Shown one piece after another: positions 38,601-52,848 of a stretch of 64,000 nt of DNA. Under the pieces are notes generated by a model. The model made no database searches. It worked only from the letters and a program-made list of their open reading frames with translations, and had not been told where the DNA came from. Position numbers and translations under genes: made by a program. The DNA lies in NCBI RefSeq assembly GCF_963576615.1, contig NC_088717.1:26749513-26813512 (forward strand). The letters are read 5' to 3'. Every line of letters begins with the position of its first letter. Position 1 is the first letter of the stretch. Origin of the DNA: Watersipora subatra (taxonomy: Eukaryota; Bryozoa; Gymnolaemata; Cheilostomatida; Watersiporidae).

Positions 38601-39678
38601 CATTGTCAATCACTTTCATTTATTGTTTCTCAGTTATATTCTTATCTCTTTATTTGATTGTCAATGTAGATGAGTTATCAGCTTAACTATAGCAGTCATT
38701 GTATACTGTTGAGCATCTAAAACACCGCTTGGCTCTACAACGCTTTGAAACATCTATTTAGTCACTAATTAATTTTGTTTGGTTCGTAAATTTTCTTATA
38801 AAGATTTCAGAAGCATATTATTGTATATTTTTGAGTTTGATTTTAGGTGTATCCAATCACTGACACTGTTGACTTGCTTACGCAACGGTTTGTTTTGACT
38901 TAGGTTTGTGTTCAGCAGTTGTTTCAATTGCATTAGTACCGGCGTGTTCATCGTTCCGTAGAACAGTCCGATTTACTCCACACTTCATTGGCTAACTCTT
39001 TTATCTCGAAAGTTACACAAAATGTAAGCTCAAAATTGTAATATTGTTTTTAATACGCGAATACATCAAGAATAATTAATAGGAATAGTTAGAAGAGGCA
39101 GGTACTTCTGGTAATAGTAATAACAATATTTCTGATAATAATAAGAATTAGTTTATATGAAACATGATCTGCATAATAAGCCTGTGTAGCCTGTGTACCC
39201 AGTTAAGAATTAGAAAGATGTCTCTTACTGAACTTTACTCTTAAATATCAGTCTGTGGAGCAGCATTGACAGCTAGCAGATGTTTTTGCTGCGTAATCAA
39301 ATCTCATGTGATGTCTCTATCATCACACTGAGCATTACCAAAGCTCCCGCTACTAAACTTACAGCTGCTGTATTTCTGCAAAGCCTTGCCATTACGTTTA
39401 CCCAACTTCCATTGTATTTGAAAATAAAAACCAGAAGCTAGTAGACAGGATTAAGCTGCACATTAGTGGAGGTACTCCGATGTCAGTCTCAAATAGCCTG
39501 AGTGCTTCAGACCACATTCTACATTCTCAACTCTATATATACTGTAGTCATATGTTGTAGCTTCTGCATTTGTTTTAGGATCTCTTTGGGTCGGGAGGAC
39601 TTGGATAATCCTCACCAAAAGAAAGCTTGGAAACTTTATAAAGAAGACTTTCGAGTGACCCTCCAGTTTGGGGAGTAA
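11389..39678 (+). CDS. Voltage-sensing phosphoinositide phosphatase (Ci-VSP/TPTE family), whole gene
   Basis: Membrane enzyme that couples depolarisation to dephosphorylation of phosphoinositides. Twelve proposed coding exons: 11389-11616 (or to 11629), 17616-17811, 23619-23894, 25471-25587, 27559-27725, 30180-30305, 32249-32413, 34606-34762, 35834-35934, 36150-36247, 38290-38456 and 39579-39678. All junctions after the first are GT-AG and in phase. With the 11616 donor the protein has 631 residues (Ciona VSP has 576). The order is a Ser/Thr-rich N-terminus, voltage sensor S1-S4 (about 155-300), linker with NKRRF, PTEN-like phosphatase with HCKGGKGRTG (C423-R429) and a C2 domain ending QFGE. 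The S1 and S3 aspartates and regularly spaced S4 arginines are present. Introns are repeat-filled. A polyadenylation signal lies at 40256. Confidence 0.93.
12150..13109 (+). mobile_element. Helitron-like non-autonomous element, plus-strand copy
   Basis: The 3' end shows the Helitron pattern: a hairpin ACCTGGGCAATGCCAGGT (13081-13098), about seven bases, then CTAG followed by T at 13106-13110. The interior shares ordered blocks with inverted copies at 13435-14225 and 18165-19240, and with the partial plus copy at 47880-48299. No Rep/helicase coding is seen, and the 5' end is approximate. A perfect small palindrome, 12429-12465, lies within it. Confidence 0.7.
12429..12465. repeat. Short perfect inverted repeat
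   Basis: AATGTTATATTATCTTGC is followed by its near-perfect inverse around a four-base loop. It lies inside the Helitron-like element and is absent from the matching place in its sister copy near 13.75 kb. Confidence 0.75.
13115..13275 (-). repeat. tRNA-derived SINE (family B), minus copy
   Basis: Read on the minus strand: a tRNA-like head (GCTCGGTGGCTAAATGCACC as A-box region, GATCAAATCCAGC as B box), then the tail core CCAAGATTTAAATAACTATAG and a GACATACCGAAGGAC block. It abuts, tail to tail, the Helitron-like 3' end at 13109. Confidence 0.6.
13435..14225 (-). mobile_element. Helitron-like element, minus-strand copy
   Basis: Carries the same block order as 12150-13109 in inverse orientation: the GCTACGATTACAAT block, the GTATAGAAACCC block, the GTGCATTTGGTGG block and the AACGCTGAATC block. 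The hairpin 3' end is missing. Together with the plus copy it makes a large imperfect inverted repeat in this intron. Confidence 0.65.
14235..14385 (+). repeat. tRNA-derived SINE (family B)
   Basis: tRNA-like head with TTCAAATCCAGCACG as B box, followed by the family tail CCAAGATTTCAATAGCTATA and GACATACCGAAGAACAG. It ends some 35 bp before the inverse Helitron-like 3' end at 14419. Confidence 0.6.
14419..14640 (-). mobile_element. Helitron-like 3' end, minus strand, fragment
   Basis: On the plus strand ACTAGCTGTGCTACTGGACG: the inverse of a hairpin followed by CTAGT. The hairpin is partly degraded. The inner limit of the fragment is uncertain. Confidence 0.5.
14640..14765 (+). repeat. tRNA-derived SINE (family B)
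   Basis: tRNA-like head GCGTGGCTGAAATAGTAAGG with ATCAAATCTTC in the B-box position, then the shared tail CCAAGATTTTAATAGCTATA. Directly followed by another copy in the same orientation. Confidence 0.6.
14766..14895 (+). repeat. tRNA-derived SINE (family B)
   Basis: Head TCTAGTGGATAAGCTCGACA (A-box-like) with GGTTCCGAGATC in the B-box position, then a diverged tail ending AACTGGACAGACGGACAC. It abuts the inverse Helitron-like end at 14906 with the same short spacer as at 13110 and 14419. Confidence 0.62.
14906..16010 (-). mobile_element. Helitron-like element, minus-strand copy with clean 3' end
   Basis: The best-preserved terminus in the window: on the plus strand CTAG at 14906-14909, then the 18-bp hairpin ACCCGGCGTTGCCCGGGT at 14917-14934. 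Family blocks follow (TGCTACGATTACAATATGAG near 15.17 kb) and more distant ones at 15.7-16.0 kb. The middle is lost or replaced, so it may be two pieces. Confidence 0.65.
16714..16900 (-). mobile_element. Helitron-like 3' end, degraded
   Basis: GCTGAATGCCTGGAGTTGCC followed by CGGGTAATAAAGAG matches the family's hairpin region, but CTAG is lost. The inner limit is uncertain. Confidence 0.45.
17616..17811 (+). CDS. VSP gene, N-terminal cytosolic exon
   Basis: 65 codons of polar, Ser-rich sequence (QLAVSSSEDNSSFPSASN) leading to the membrane domain. Donor GTGAGT after GA leaves phase 2 and joins exactly to the S1 exon (SQLE then QFRANVKRL). The acceptor GGTAG is weak and requires a phase-1 partner upstream. 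No ATG lies in the exon. Confidence 0.7.
17870..19502. mobile_element. Tigger-like (pogo group) non-autonomous element with nested repeat
   Basis: The left end reads TCTCGACATACGAGTTTAAT and the right end, inverted, reads CAGACATACCGCGACATACG, followed by TA. These resemble the termini at 22194-22840 and 37027-38261. A Helitron-like block (18165-19240) sits inside. No transposase is seen. The left boundary is poorly fixed. Confidence 0.5.
18165..19240 (-). mobile_element. Helitron-like element, minus-strand copy
   Basis: Blocks GGATATAGAAACCCATAGTA, TTAGTGGCTATGATCTGCAA and CTTTGAGACAGGTGTGTGAC follow the order seen at 13.6-14.2 kb. The hairpin end is absent. Nested in a Tigger-like element. 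Confidence 0.5.
19751..19915 (+). repeat. Degenerate ~30-bp tandem repeat
   Basis: Six diverged units around the core GTGCAATATTGTTTGGA with a TTCC spacer. The divergence suggests an old array. Confidence 0.75.
20038..20562 (-). repeat. 57-62-bp minisatellite, about 9 units
   Basis: Units read CTGCTATATCCACGACTCCC followed by AAACACTTTATCGCAGATAA on the plus strand, with small length changes. They give a repetitive open frame on the minus strand (KCLGVVDIADTKNTHLS) with no sign of being a gene. A single inverted unit occurs at 21728-21790. Confidence 0.9.
20838..20884. repeat. AT-rich palindrome
   Basis: ACCAATATAATATTGGTTATT is followed by its inverse; together a nearly perfect fold-back that is likely cruciform-prone. 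Confidence 0.6.
21728..21790 (+). repeat. Single inverted unit of the 20.0-kb minisatellite
   Basis: AAGTGTTTGGGAGTCGTGGA and the following TATAGCGTACACAAAGAATA are the inverse of one unit of the array 1.2 kb upstream. Another matching inverse pair (CCCACGACCAAA near 20590, TTTGGTCGTGGG near 21630) suggests the array lies in one arm of an inverted-repeat element. Confidence 0.75.
22194..22840. mobile_element. Tigger-like MITE
   Basis: 647 bp. The left end CAGTCATACCTTGACATAGG is preceded by TA; the right end, inverted, CATTCATGCCTCGACATAAA, is followed by TA. The termini match those of the element at 37027-38261, which still shows pogo-type transposase remains. No coding in this copy. Confidence 0.7.
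23105..23265 (+). repeat. SINE family A (tRNA-like part at the 3' side)
   Basis: A conserved head (GCGCTGGCAGTC, then GTCATGTGTAATAACTATGT and ACAATTATTC) precedes a tRNA-like part with A-box-like CACATTGGTAGCACGCTTGG and a canonical B box GGTTCGATTCC, then a T-rich tail. Four relatives occur in this window. A true tRNA gene is unlikely because no clean cloverleaf is evident. Confidence 0.7.
23619..23894 (+). CDS. VSP gene, S1 and S2 exon
   Basis: Voltage-sensor segments S1 (AITLILICVDLSIVIVSVV, with the conserved aspartate) and most of S2 (VAIAFSSYFIIEVACRIFA), joined by a long acidic loop rich in Glu and Lys. Acceptor TTTTACAG, donor GTAAGT, phase 2 in and out. Confidence 0.92.
24001..24300 (+). 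repeat. 60-bp tandem repeat, 5 units
   Basis: Units built on ATCAGAGTATATAAACTGTC and AAAATATCGGATTGTAGCAT. The last four are almost identical. Intronic in the phosphatase gene. Confidence 0.92.
24370..24680 (+). repeat. ~19-bp tandem repeat
   Basis: Repeated TATAGCATAGATTATATAG with occasional TATTAGAG variants. Directly follows the 60-bp array and probably arose by further slippage. Confidence 0.9.
25471..25587 (+). CDS. VSP gene, S3 exon
   Basis: Encodes the S2-S3 turn and S3 (ILEIIDAVVVLISFIVVLVD) with the conserved S3 aspartate. Flanked by TTCGTTTGCAG and GTAAGT; phase 2 in and out, joining the S4 exon as IKIIGAL. Confidence 0.92.
25588..27558. other. VSP intron, nothing recognised
   Basis: About 2 kb, AT-rich. 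Open frames near 25.6-25.9 and 26.0-26.3 kb lack any recognisable domain and overlap on opposite strands. Confidence 0.5.
27559..27725 (+). CDS. VSP gene, S4 and phosphoinositide-binding linker exon
   Basis: S4 reads ALRLVRVVRFAMLLRVVV with arginines mostly every third position, the gating charges. The linker motif SENKRRFQKDGFDLDLCYIT matches the phosphoinositide-binding motif that couples sensor to enzyme in Ciona VSP (QNKRRYRKDGFDLDLTYVT). Phase 2 in, phase 1 out. Confidence 0.95.
28064..28510 (+). repeat. 20-bp minisatellite, about 22 near-identical units
   Basis: Unit AGCACTTGTAATACTTAACA. Only one base change (TACC for TAAC) is evident across the array, so expansion or homogenisation is recent. 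No spacers exist, so it is not a CRISPR array. Confidence 0.97.
28514..29985. mobile_element. Long-TIR element with ~105-bp inverted ends
   Basis: Left arm (28514-28615, containing AGATTTTATCAGAAAGTAT and CTAGGTGATCTG) reappears inverted at 29876-29985 (CAGATCACCTCAAACATAAA, CATTCTGATAAAATCTAGA). About 1.3 kb of unrecognised sequence lies between. It starts immediately after the 20-bp array. Non-autonomous DNA transposon or fold-back element. Confidence 0.65.
28585..28652. repeat. Perfect hairpin, ~30-bp stem
   Basis: ATTTTATGTTCTAGGTGATC through CTGCCAG is followed, after about nine bases, by its exact inverse. It duplicates the inner edge of the left arm of the 28.5-kb element. Confidence 0.85.
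30180..30305 (+). CDS. VSP gene, start of phosphatase domain
   Basis: DHMIAMSFPSQGLMSIYRNP followed by IEEVSRFFNSKYYGSYRIYN: the N-terminal PTEN-like phosphatase region, closely matching the Ciona enzyme (DHVIAMSFPSSG). Phase 1 in and out; acceptor TTCTTCTGTAG, donor GTGAGT. Confidence 0.94.
30984..31292 (+). repeat. 22-bp tandem repeat, about 14 units
   Basis: Unit GTTTGTAGTCATTGTGTGCT plus TT, with little variation. Intronic. Confidence 0.95.
31450..31630 (+). repeat. Degenerate TGTTAACTGTAGTT repeat
   Basis: About ten interspersed TTAACTGTAGTTGGCTATGT and ATCTGTAGTTGTCTGTGT units. Confidence 0.8.
31979..32017. repeat. Short inverted repeat
   Basis: TTTCTGTTAATAA is matched by its inverse TTATTAACAGAAA around an AT-rich loop. 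Confidence 0.7.
32249..32413 (+). CDS. VSP gene, WPD-loop exon up to catalytic cysteine
   Basis: SERSYDEAKYFNNAVVRILI then DDHNVPSL, the PTEN-type equivalent of the WPD loop with the general-acid aspartate, and VIAIHCK ending in the catalytic Cys (C423 in my numbering). The exon stops after HCK, so the active-site loop is split by the next intron. Phase 1 in and out. Confidence 0.95.
32425..32780. repeat. Palindromic TACATATG/TACGTA-rich tract
   Basis: Alternating purine-pyrimidine sequence beginning 12 bp after the exon. It includes a large perfect palindrome around TATACGGCACGGCATATATA at 32615-32670. Open frames on both strands come from the low-complexity sequence and are not genes. Confidence 0.9.
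34236..34346 (+). repeat. 17-bp tandem repeat, about 6 units
   Basis: Unit CCTCCGCTGCATCATCA. Because 17 is not a multiple of 3, the apparent protein changes frame; not a gene. Confidence 0.9.
34606..34762 (+). CDS. VSP gene, P-loop exon
   Basis: Begins GGKGRTGTMVAIWLL, completing the CX5R signature with R429, then FDKADDALDYFGSRRTDLS and SKFQGVETPSQSR. The Gly after Lys in CKGGKGR, where PTEN has Ala, is the residue linked to the broader substrate choice of VSPs. Phase 1 in, phase 2 out; donor AG|GTCACT is weak. Confidence 0.95.
34983..35600. repeat. 30-bp minisatellite, about 20 units
   Basis: Unit TAGTGATCATACTGATATAC plus ATATCCCTGG, with the TGATCA palindrome in each unit. The period is a multiple of 3 and open on both strands, which yields long spurious frames (ISLVVIILIY and ITTRDMYISM). 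Intronic. Confidence 0.95.
35834..35934 (+). CDS. VSP gene, phosphatase-C2 junction exon
   Basis: RYVNYYEKMLSQYGGQIPEE then VKLRPSKISVAGLR, matching Ciona YVGYFEKIKKNYGGQLPP. Marks the end of the phosphatase and start of the C2 domain. Phase 2 in, phase 1 out. Confidence 0.93.
36150..36247 (+). CDS. VSP gene, C2 domain exon 1
   Basis: GIGDENGKDLIMQLIIKGET then IYEARFGTNTNCT; corresponds to Ciona GVGRGNGSDLSMQIV. Phase 1 in, phase 0 out; donor GTAAGT. Confidence 0.92.
36475..36605 (-). repeat. SINE family A, minus copy
   Basis: On the minus strand: ACAATTATTCTGAG head, then CCAATTGGCGCAAGTCGC (A-box-like) and GAGTTCGAACCC (B box). Same unusual order as the copy at 23105. Confidence 0.6.
37027..38261 (+). 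mobile_element. Tigger-like (pogo group) DNA transposon, decayed
   Basis: 1235 bp between TA dinucleotides. Left end CAGTAATGCTCCAACGTACG and inverted right end CAGTCATACTTCAACTTATG match, and inner copies of the CGAGC motif follow. Two transposase pieces remain: an N-terminal helix-turn-helix (KKKQMITIDIKRKIIEKYA) near 37.3 kb and a piece with AGDSVAETTLFEKAVAIYQN near 37.55 kb, both typical of Tigger proteins. Stops interrupt the former and the DDE core is missing. Confidence 0.82.
37285..37788 (+). pseudogene. Tigger-like transposase remnant
   Basis: CENP-B/Tigger-type DNA-binding region (MITIDIKRKIIEKYAKC, then after a stop the NTSTIIKQKDYI block) and the second binding domain (LAGDSVAETTLFEKAVAIYQ, QRQTSLDRFILKRP). 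At least two in-frame stops before 37.45 kb and no DDE core. Confidence 0.75.
38290..38456 (+). CDS. VSP gene, C2 domain exon 2
   Basis: AVFERDSATITASLINAPVI then AGDIKVRFEATSNI and CPWFFWFNTSFIEGNR, matching Ciona VLAGDIKVRFMSTS and PFYFWFNTSLVEG. It starts 28 bp after the end of the Tigger-like element. Phase 0 in, phase 2 out. Confidence 0.94.
39579..39678 (+). CDS. VSP gene, last coding exon
   Basis: ISLGREDLDNPHQKKAWKLY then KEDFRVTLQFGE and TAA, matching the Ciona C-terminus (KKTWKIYRDNFTVKLTF). Acceptor TTTTAG after a T-rich run. Confidence 0.94.
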
Positions 39679-40255
39679 TTGATCGTTAATAGTGGATAAT
39701 GCTGATCGACTGCCTTCGTATCTTGCCGACCTTGAACTGCAACACTCTCGATTTATTCTTTATTTTACTTTATTTTACCAGATGAGTCCGTTTCACAACT
39801 ATTGCCTGTGTCGTGTTCACCAGTCATTCGCGGCTTATAAACCAACATACACGACTATCAGTTCATTTACTCCTGCTGCGTTTTTTTATCTTGTCTGGTT
39901 GCTTGCTCTATAACATTACTGCGCCATTCACATCGTTTCCAGCCAATTTAATCCGAACATAAGTAATGGTTTTTGATATTTAGTCTTTAGAGGTCATCTT
40001 CCCACTCGCTAATGCTACTTATCCGATCTACCGCAAGGTCATCAATATCCTGTGTAAAGAGCTTGTCAGCCCGTGCTGATTGAGCTGATCTCTCCTACTT
40101 TGATCAACTCAATGCTGCTGAGGTCATTCAGTCATTTTCTATAGAGATTTAAGTTTTGATACTCGTAAAGATTTATCATGTATGGTGCTACGCATCACCT
40201 TCTATACAAGTATAACTGACTGCCTTTTGTATTACAAATCATTATAATTATTTTA

Positions 40256-40261
40256 AATAAA
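40256..40261 (+). terminator. Polyadenylation signal AATAAA for VSP gene
   Basis: First AATAAA downstream of the stop at 39678 noticed by eye, giving a 3' UTR near 600 bases. Confidence 0.5.
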
Positions 40262-40397
40262 TTTACTTTCAAGAAAGCTAAAAGTGTCTTATTCACTGGC
40301 ATGAGCTCCTAGACTATTTCCAATTAACCATTTAAGAGAATTACATAAACTTGCCATGTGGGTGTAAGGTAAGGTTTGGTATAATTATAAGTATTAA

Positions 40398-40565
40398 CGC
40401 TGGCAGTCCCATATGCTGGGAGAGATCATCATGTGTAATAATTACCGGTATGTCCACAATGATTCCAACATGTAGCAAGATGGCTGAGTGTAGCAGTGGT
40501 TAGTGTCGTGTTTCATCAAGTTTACTGTTCGAGCTCAATTCTTGTTGCAAGCATTGTTTTTTTCT
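40398..40565 (+). repeat. SINE family A, plus copy
   Basis: Head CGCTGGCAGTCCC, ATCATCATGTGTAATAATTA, then tRNA-like GTGTAGCAGTGGTTAGTGTC and B-box-like GTTCGAGCTCAATTC, with a T-rich tail. Confidence 0.65.
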
Positions 40566-42707
40566 AATGTTTTAAGCGTGGCTTCAGATGGACACCGTTC
40601 ATATAGTAAAGGTTTGCGTGAAAAGTATCCGTATGTACCATATTCTGCAAAGTTTGGTTACCTCATTGCTGATGATACGTTTCAATGTCACGGCTAACTT
40701 ACCTTGTTACTATAATCAAGTTGGTTTGCGTTGACGGGGCTGATGCGATGTCCAAATAGGAATATTAACAACAACAAATAAAAATGTATATTTCATTGTA
40801 AAGATTAAGTTGTCACTTTCTGTCAGATCTCATTTTAAGCTTTGATGCATTAAATTTGTCGCATGTTCAACATTTGGCCTTTTTATCAGTAGCTGTAGCT
40901 CCAATCATCGGTAAAGCCACGCGAGCAAACATCAGTGGGCTAATTGATTTGAGTATGCTTGTCAACAAATAGACAACAGCTGGTAAGGTGTTCATCTGGC
41001 AAAATATCAGTAGGAAGTAAGAATGGACTTGGAACATACCGAATATGCATTGAAACATATACATGTAGACTTCAAACTCAAACCAAATTCAAAGAAAGAC
41101 CCATCGTGTAATTGTAATGTTCATGTGGATTATCGAAAGCTCACTTTACATAGCACACTTCATAATTATGGCTGAACATGGACAGCTGCTAGTTGCAATT
41201 TGATAATTATTGACTGAGTTTTGATGCTAAACTTCTTTAAGGTTTGCAGAAAGTGGCTTTCCATTCATCACGCCTTGTTTTCAACAACTGTTTTGGATAC
41301 CAAGGTCAAGTCCCCACTAGGCCATGAACACATTGCTAGTGTATTTTTCTAGAGACAATTTCCATAAATAATATTTTTTTGTTGAGATAATGATGTGCCT
41401 AGCGTGTCACCGCTAACCCATTTGTTAACATGAGACACGCACGGCACTCCGTGTGGCATGTTTTACAAAACTGGTAACACAAGGTGAAGTGGAGGTGTAT
41501 AATTGCTATAGCATATTGCTCGACCTCTCATTGTTTGATTTATGTTCATCAGAGCTCTTGTCTAAGGATTTCTAGTGTCATTGAGGCTTGTTATGAGGCA
41601 GCCCCTAGGGCATCTTGTCACTCTTACCCTATTCCTTGCTAGCATATGGCTGGCCAGACTTGCCTCCAATTACTCACAACAATTAGCAATTTCAGTGCAC
41701 TACAGTTCTGACCAGGTTAGCCTCGTCACTCTTCTCTGTTTACAGTATCATATAAAGACTCCATTGAATTTTAATCAAAAAACAAGGTAAAGTCTTTAAA
41801 GTTTGAATAATGTTCAGCATTTAAAAAACCAAACAAACCTATTAGTTCCTTTAATCAGAATCTGCGTTTCTAACAAACTCTGAACTTGAAATCTGTTTTA
41901 TATTTCACTTTGCTGACACAATGAATAGAAGTTATTTTATGCAATGTGGAAAATTTATTTTAATGAGAAACATAATTATATTGCAATTTTATCAATTATT
42001 TTTTATAAGTAACGTTTGCAATTTAGGTGAAAACTAGCATTGAAGATAAAATAATTCGATAAGTATATTAATTTTTTTTCCAAATCTTATTTCTTTGTGG
42101 ACCAAAAGATTTGCATATCATTTGATATTGTTGATACTGCTTCAATTACTGTCAGCGAGTTTTTTTCTAGCAGAAAGCAGGGTAAGATTACATAGTCCTT
42201 TTACTCCCGCAGTTTCCGCAGGTAAAATATGAATAGATGCATATGTTGATATTATCTGCTAGCATGAAAATAGTGATGGGCCAATCACATGCTTTGCTAC
42301 GTTAGAAAGATGCATTTCTCCACCAATGACCGTCCAGTGGCCAAAAACAACAAAGGGGCTTTTTCAGGAATCATTACATTAATCATGAAGTACATTGAAA
42401 TAGCATTTCATTTTTTTAATAATACATTTTTAGTTTAAAATAAGTGCTGGTCTCATATCAAAAATTGGTGAAAAAGAAGCGTCATCTAGCCATCATCATT
42501 AACAAGAGGACAACCTTAAAAGGCCCCTACATCATTCCTTTAAAACAAGGTTACTGCTAATGATTGTCACATTTAACGAGATTAAGGAGCACAGGCAATT
42601 ACCAGATTACGAGTGTCAATGATAAAACTAATCTGATAGAGCAATTATATTTAATAATAACTCGTAGCGTAATTTACTAAATACAAAACTATTAGATTTG
42701 TTGTGGC

Positions 42708-42714
42708 TATAAAT
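42708..42714 (+). promoter_or_regulatory. Possible TATA box of Phox2
   Basis: TATAAAT 35 bp upstream of the start codon. If used, the 5' UTR would be only a few bases, so it may be coincidental in AT-rich DNA. Confidence 0.25.
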
Positions 42715-42742
42715 TGCATTATTATTGAGCAGTATTCCTATT

Positions 42743-50961
<8,219 letters not shown>

Positions 50962-51161
50962 TTGATGTCTCAAAGAATGATCTCGTTAACCAAGCTGCTT
51001 TTATAAATTTGTGACCTAATAATGAAGGGCTATATTTGCTCTAGTTCAGATGTAGATGTTTATGTAGGTAGCTTATAGATGTCTATGCGTGCTTAGGTCA
51101 GATCAACAACAAAGCATCATCTACTGTAAATATATATATAGCTTTTGTACTGGATACAAAT

Positions 51162-51167
51162 AATAAA
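51162..51167 (+). terminator. Polyadenylation signal AATAAA for Phox2
   Basis: About 200 bases after the stop codon at 50961. Confidence 0.6.
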
Positions 51168-51958
51168 ATACTACTTGCCTAAATTATTTCTATTTATTCT
51201 TTATAGTTTAAAAATTTTACTTTTTTTAATAAAACAATATAAGTAGTACACTTATTGCGAGTCAAACAACACCCAGAAACAATTATTGATTTTAGTTTAG
51301 CTATCATCTGCTGCTTTGTAAAAATAGCATATTATTTCATATAATAATATTACAATTTATTTACCGTGGCATATTTTATGGTGTTTATGTATTTGTTTTA
51401 TGTTACTCTGAACTAAAATGATACGGTTTCCAAATGACTGCCCGAGGGATACTGCTGTCATCTAATTATTATTGATATATGGAGACATTTATCAATAAAT
51501 ATTAAATTAGCACGTCACCAAATGCATTAATTGTGTTCTTATCTTTTTAAAGCCTGCTGCATGCTTTTACAGACTAGTTTCTAACTAGCAAAGGAAACTG
51601 TCTAACAGTTGAACTCTCTTCTAATGTTTGGCATCCGCAAAGGTATTTCTCACTCTTGATGATCATCATCATACCACTAATACCTTTTCACCTTGCACCT
51701 GCTGATCGCTCGACCAGCAATATTTGTAGATTTTCAATGTGACTAACCAACGTAGTTTTTTTACAAAATCACCTTGACCCAATGCTAAAACAATTAAATT
51801 TTATGATAAACTTAATATTTTTCCCTCTCTTCTGTGTTGCATCGAAAACAACATATATGTACTAATAATTCTTTTGCAAATCTTTCTTCAGCATTTAATT
51901 AGCCTATTCTCTCACCTTTGCTACATAATACATAATGTTTTTGCGTAATGCAAAGAGT

Positions 51959-51964
51959 TTATTT
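51959..51964 (-). terminator. Possible polyadenylation signal for the minus-strand gene
   Basis: AATAAA on the minus strand about 300 bases downstream of the stop at 52265. Confidence 0.4.
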
Positions 51965-52264
51965 TATATCATGATTTTATTTTGTACTTTGAATGAACAT
52001 GGCAGGCAAATGAGTTTCAAGAATGGCGAAATAATAAGCAAGATGAGTTACTGCATGCATTTATCTCTAATCTACAGCATACCTGATAGCTTAAAAATAT
52101 CGGTAACGACTGGTCAAATCCTTTCAACTGGAATGCTGCAATTACTATACTGCATTTTAGAAGTTTATAAATGTACACTTTAAACTATTTTTACACTTGT
52201 AACAGTACCGTAATCTATACCATAGATCATTGGCAGCGCCTACACGGTAATGCACTCTCTCATC

Positions 52265-52848
52265 TTAGTTAGCATCATGTGGATTGCTCATCGCTGCTTC
52301 AGCACAATTTCTAACATAGAAATTGGCGTGGTGATGAAACTTTCCGGCTTGTGTTGGGAACCTGCTGCTCAGTCGTACCGCCTTGCGTCGCTTCCCGCGC
52401 TGAGGATAGCCAAACTCGACGCCTGGTGGGGGTTTGTCAGGAAGATACATCGGATCAAAATAGCAGCAGCCATCAATTTCCTTGTATGGTACCAACGCAT
52501 CACGAATGTTGCAAACCTTGTCGAACTTTTCGAACATCGGCTCATTTGGATAGGGGCACGATAACAGATGTTGAGAAGGCGGGGGAGGGTGAAGGGAAGG
52601 AGAGCGCGGAGGAGGAAGTCGAGGTGAGCCTCTCGGCGCCCCTGGTGGTTGATTTGGTAGGCGTGGTGCATGTGGGTAGCTAGGCATTGATTTAGGATAA
52701 GGGGAGTTGGGAAACCCTGCAGATCTTGCTGGTCCAAACATGTTTTGTGACTGGTTAGGAGGTCTATGCATCATAGGTGGTGGCTGGTGATTTGGCGCAT
52801 AGAAACGAGGCTGTGGAGGTGGTCTAAACCTTGGAGTAGCACGATTAT
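52265..52848 (-). CDS. Unknown minus-strand gene, last exon
   Basis: Begins after CATTTTTTTAG. Pro/Arg/His-rich first half, then FDKVCNIRDALVPYKEIDGC and RGKRRKAVRL to NPHDAN and TAA. The other open frames here are shadows. Higher GC content than surrounding DNA supports coding. Confidence 0.82.

Larger units (their letters stand above)
39679..42742. other. Intergenic region between VSP and Phox2
   Basis: Contains the VSP 3' UTR and polyadenylation signal, one SINE-A copy (40398-40565), and otherwise AT-rich sequence without recognised coding. The last part would hold the Phox2 promoter. Confidence 0.55.
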
